A stretch of 64,000 bases of DNA from Grammothele lineata. Taxonomy: Eukaryota > Basidiomycota > Agaricomycetes > Polyporales > Polyporaceae. This document shows, piece after piece, positions 60,855 to 64,000 of this stretch (positions within the stretch are counted from its first letter, which is position 1; every line of letters starts with the position of its first letter). The DNA is taken from contig NDFF03000370.1 in the NCBI GenBank assembly GCA_002150815.3, positions 124,001 to 188,000 on the forward strand, given 5' to 3'. Under the pieces are notes generated by a model. It was given only the letters and a program-made list of their open reading frames with translations, made no database searches and had not been told where the DNA came from. The position numbers and the translations under genes were made by a program.

Positions 60855-61519
60855 TGTCGAGCTCGCGCACCTGCCCTGCCCTGAGCGCAGGCTAGTACTG
60901 TGGGGCCTGCGGTCGTTGGTGTACAGCGCCCGTTGTCCCAGCGAGCCTCGCGACAGGCGCAGTCGCTCACGCTTGGTGCCCTATCATGGCGTTCTTGTTG
61001 ACGATCGTGAGGCCAGGAAGTTAACTTCCGTTGTCCTGTCAGTCTTCTATGACCGAGTCCGTCGTTCTTCCAGTTCTCCGCGGACGTTCATTTCGTTCGC
61101 GTGAGACGTTTCGTAGCCCTTCGCAACTTCTGTTTCGCATAAGTTATTCGTGTACTCCTACGTTTATCCCAATCCTTCGTGCTCGCTTTATCGCTGCTGA
61201 CCATCACTACTGTTCTATACGTAGTACGTACCCGTAACCCCTACATAGATAATAGTCAATCTATGCCCCCTTGTTGTCCCGAAGTCTGGCATGACTTTAC
61301 CGTCGTCCTTTTATGACGTCGGTTGTGGCGCAGGCCGTCAGGATGTGCCCTTTGAACAACTACCATGGTCCATTGGCGTAAATGGCTACAACAGATGAAT
61401 ACCAGTACACAACAGTACATGTTCTTATAACCGCTTGGGAATATCACTGTACACCTGGGGATAGTATGTTCAACTTCGGAACTGCATGTCTATCGCTTCG
61501 AGTCTTCCTGTCTATACAT
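60855..61519. terminator. Convergent 3' flanks of the Ctr and dehydrogenase genes
   Basis: 665 bases between two facing stop codons. The sequence is T-rich and lower in G+C (61060-61450), fitting 3' UTR and terminator sequence. No gene is visible. Confidence 0.5.
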
Positions 61520-63000
61520 CTACTCCTCGGTCTCGACCACGACCTTCGAGTGCTGATGGCTAGTGCTCAATACGGAGACATACGGCAGGTCCGAAGGCGA
61601 CGTACCTTGCTGCTGTCGAAGCCATCCAAGCCGGCCGCGACGCGCGCGCCAGCGATGAGAGAGCTCCAATCTAGGACGTCGAACTTCGCGTGCCCGGCCT
61701 GTGCGAGGTTATCGTGCAGCGCTCTGGCGGTGAGCATGTGTTGGTGTGCCGCGTCCTGAAACCCATGGACGTCAACTTGTGTCTTAGCAAAAAGTGATGA
61801 GATGCCGTACCAAAGCGGGCAAGGGCGCATTTAGCTCAGTCGACAATCGCCTGATGTGCTGGGAGTCCTTGAGACCGCCGTCTATCGCGAAGCCCTTCTC
61901 GCCGTCGAAGTGGTCGTGGAGCATCTTGTCGCCGTAGCTCAGGAATCTGTGGGCGTACGCTTAGACACTACGCACGGTTCAAAAATATGCAGATCTGACA
62001 TTGGTGCAGGCAGAAGCTCCTTGATGAGCGAGTACGCCATGGGTGCACCGATGCCCGCTTTCTCCGAGAGCGCAAAAACCTCGGCGATGAGCTCTAGGGA
62101 TCCAAGGATCATCGAATTTCCAATCAGCTTGAACGTGGGTGCTGTGCGGGCATTGGCGGTGAGTGTGCGGGAAAGAACATGTTTGAGGAGCGTATGCACC
62201 TTTCTCGATGTTGCCGCCGAGATCCATGACTTTCCTGCCCACGGCGGGATGAAGGATGTGGGCCACTTCTTTCTTCGAGCGATAATCACCCGACATGACG
62301 ATGAGCAACTGCGCGGCTGCTGCTACAGCAGGGGCACCGAAGACGGGTGACATGATGAAGGACGCCTGAGGGACCTTGGACATGAGAGTATCCAGCTCGG
62401 CTGGAGATAGGCAATGCGTCAGAAGGCGATTCAAACAAGCTATAACATCCGCCTACCCGCAAGTGTGGGATAGATAGTGCTCGTCTCTACAAAGATCCTG
62501 CTCTTGGGAGTCTGCGCATCCTGCATGACAGAAGCATAAGAAGCATGCAAAAGAAATAGCAGCACGCAACGCACCCCGCAGGCCTTCGCGAACTTCTGAT
62601 ACACATCTCTCACGACCTCGTCGTTGGACAAGTTGGTAAAGATGACGTCGCACTCTTGTGCTACCTGCTCCAGAGAACTGGCGACGACAACGAAATCCTC
62701 GCCGAGCTCCTTCATGATCTGATCGACCTTGGACTTGGTGCGATTCCAAACGAGGATGGGAAGGGTGCCGTTGATATGGTGCTTCCGCCACTTTGCGAGG
62801 TTGCGGACCATGGGGTATCCCATGGCACCGAGACCGCAGAAGCCAATCTGGGTCTTGCGATCAGTCGTGCCGCCCCCGGGGGTGGTGGGCCGGGAGAAGG
62901 GATTGGGGGCAGAGTGGTGGAGGTGGTGGAGGTGGGCATGGCCGCCGGGCCTGTCCGCGCCATCTGACGGGGTTATGGACGTGAGCGGGTGGAGGGACAT
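61520..63000 (-). CDS. NAD(P)-dependent beta-hydroxyacid dehydrogenase (6PGDH/3-hydroxyisobutyrate dehydrogenase-like)
   Basis: Exons in transcript order: 63000-62575, 62520-62457, 62400-62200, 62141-61976, 61946-61811, 61755-61606, 61552-61520 (1176 nt, 391 aa). After a His/Pro-rich leader of about 47 residues (HAHLHHLHH), the Rossmann fold starts at QIGFCGLGAMGYPM, the GxGxxG nucleotide-binding loop. The beta-2 strand ILVWNRTKSKV suggests NADP preference because Arg follows Asn. Further landmarks are DVIFTNLSNDEVV, the substrate-loop equivalent FIMSPVFGAPAVAAAAQ and the catalytic-lysine motif KLIGNSMILGSLELIAEVFA. The protein belongs to the family of 3-hydroxyisobutyrate, tartronate-semialdehyde and GLYR1-like reductases; the SPVFGAP variant is common in fungal members of unknown substrate. 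The His-rich leader is unusual. The Met at 63000 is chosen, though the frame is open to 63120. Confidence 0.88.
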
Positions 63001-63336
63001 CGAGTGCGACGGTGTGGGGGAAGACGGACAAGCAGCTTGCGTCCTCTGAGAGAGATCTCGTAGGGAACGCCGAGTTAGGACAGTCTTGGGACCGATCCGA
63101 GTCTCGACGGTCCGCCTCACGTCATAGCCCGCACGTGCGCTGCCCCTAGCCTAGGGGCACAGCGCGCGTTATTGTCGCCTGTTGACGCGTCCGAGAGACA
63201 GGCGCCCATTGACGCGGCGGCACCTGCCGGGCGACTGCTGGTTGTGGTCGGCTACGGCCAGCTATTCCACCGCACACTCGTTCTCTTCCGCCTCTCTCTC
63301 TCTCCTCGCCCGCCGCCGCCCTCCCCGACGCCGGCC
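63001..63336. promoter_or_regulatory. Bidirectional promoter interval, dehydrogenase / Ark-family kinase
   Basis: 336 bases separate two divergent starts. A strong pyrimidine run (CTCTTCCGCCTCTCTCTCTC) just before the kinase ATG at about 63285-63304 is a likely transcription start region. Confidence 0.6.
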
Positions 63337-64000
63337 ATGCAGGCCTTCCCGGCGGCGTACGCGCAGCCCAACAAGGGCACCCTCGTTCCTGGCCAGAGCA
63401 TCACCGTCAACAAGTACACCGTCGTTGTCGAGCGCTACCTGAGCCAGGGTCTGTGCATGCTCGTTGCTAGATCACCCAGCCATCTAATCCCGACCCTTCT
63501 CCAGGCGGCTTCGCCCACGTCTACCTCGTCAGGACCGCACAGCCGGTCTACAATACCACGCACCATGTTCTCAAGCGGATCGCCGTGCCGAACGAAGCCA
63601 TGCTCTCAGAAGTCAAGAAGGAGGTGGATATCATGGTGAATATTCCCTTCAGGTCTTGTTCGTCACGCAGAGCAAGACATGCACCCTCCGCGCAATCCAC
63701 CTTCCCTCCTAAGCATTTTGGCCGAGCTTAGGCTTGCCCTGTGTGTTGAATGCCGATTGCGGTATCGTTAACGCTTCCCATCCAGAGAATCCTCAAGGGA
63801 CATCCCAACATCGTCTTCCTCATCGACGCTGCATGGCACCGCATGGCAAACGGAACCTACGAAGTCTTTATCCTCATGGAGTTCTGCCCCGGCGGAGGAA
63901 TCATCGACATGATGAACCGAAGACTGCGGGAACGTCTCACCGAATCAGAGATCCTCACCATCTTCGTCGAGGTCTGTGAGGGACTCGCTGCTATGCACGC
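63337..64000 (+). CDS. Ark1/Prk1 (NAK) family serine/threonine kinase, N-terminal part
   Basis: The gene runs off the window. Exons seen: 63337-63448, 63505-63635, 63786-64000. The protein begins MQAFPAAYAQPNKGT and enters the kinase domain almost at once: glycine-rich loop SQGGFAHVYLV (first Gly codon spliced), ATP-binding lysine in HHVLKRIAVP, alpha-C glutamate in SEVKKEVDIM, hinge VFILMEFCPGGGIIDMMN, and LTESEILTIFVEVCEGLAAMH. The GGFAHVYLV loop, the VLKR motif and the MEFCPGGG hinge are diagnostic for the AAK1/GAK/Ark1/Prk1 family, which regulates endocytic coat and actin-patch proteins such as Pan1. The catalytic loop lies beyond the window. The second intron (150 nt) is longer than usual here but has standard borders. 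Confidence 0.88.

Overview
This window is genomic DNA of a filamentous basidiomycete, most likely an Agaricomycete and possibly a polypore. The evidence is many short introns of about 50-80 nt with GT..AG borders, a CpG-rich G+C-rich background, and gene families such as a CYP512-like P450 and a DNMT1-type methyltransferase with RFD and BAH domains. All gene models were spliced by hand. In every finished model except the methyltransferase the summed coding exons are divisible by three, which is a strong internal check.

Layout. 1-651 (+): C-terminal end of an Nramp metal transporter. 1530-5132 (-): Utp14. 5532-7672 (-): cytochrome P450. 8252-8829 (-): ubiquitin-L40 fusion. 10158-12576 (+): Gfd2/YDR514C-like DEDD-type nuclease-fold protein. 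12879-14852 (-): delta-COP. 18293-19142 (+): secreted fasciclin protein. 20703-22075 (+): unrecognised protein. 22076-42373: about 20 kb in which I recognise no conserved protein or transposon ORF. 42374-45225 (-): TPX2-type microtubule protein. 46858-49514 (-): Syo1/HEATR3. 49931-52172 (+): Fip1. 52397-53266 (-): mitochondrial uL10m. 53751-58443 (+): DNMT1-type DNA methyltransferase. 59822-60854 (+): Ctr copper transporter. 61520-63000 (-): 6PGDH/3-hydroxyisobutyrate dehydrogenase-like enzyme. 63337 to the window end (+): Ark/Prk (NAK) kinase.

The genes are mainly single-copy housekeeping functions and do not form a gene cluster. Several serve ribosome production or translation (Utp14, ubiquitin-L40, Syo1, uL10m). 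Others serve mRNA 3' processing (Fip1), trafficking (delta-COP, Ark-type kinase), mitosis (TPX2) and metal uptake (Nramp, Ctr). Three closely spaced divergent pairs share short promoter intervals: Syo1/Fip1, uL10m/DNMT and the dehydrogenase/kinase pair.

Most notable points. (1) The DNA methyltransferase gene contains a stretch (about 55,321-57,120) with only four CpG dinucleotides in 1.8 kb, although its own 3' exons and most neighbouring DNA are CpG-rich; a one-base frameshift in the second BAH domain lies inside it. (2) The Gfd2-like gene appears to carry a 6-nt microexon, a GC-AG intron, a large intron holding an inverted-repeat element, and a substitution in a conserved nuclease motif. 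(3) The 20-kb desert has no visible transposon remnant and holds one candidate small cysteine-rich gene with a TATA box.
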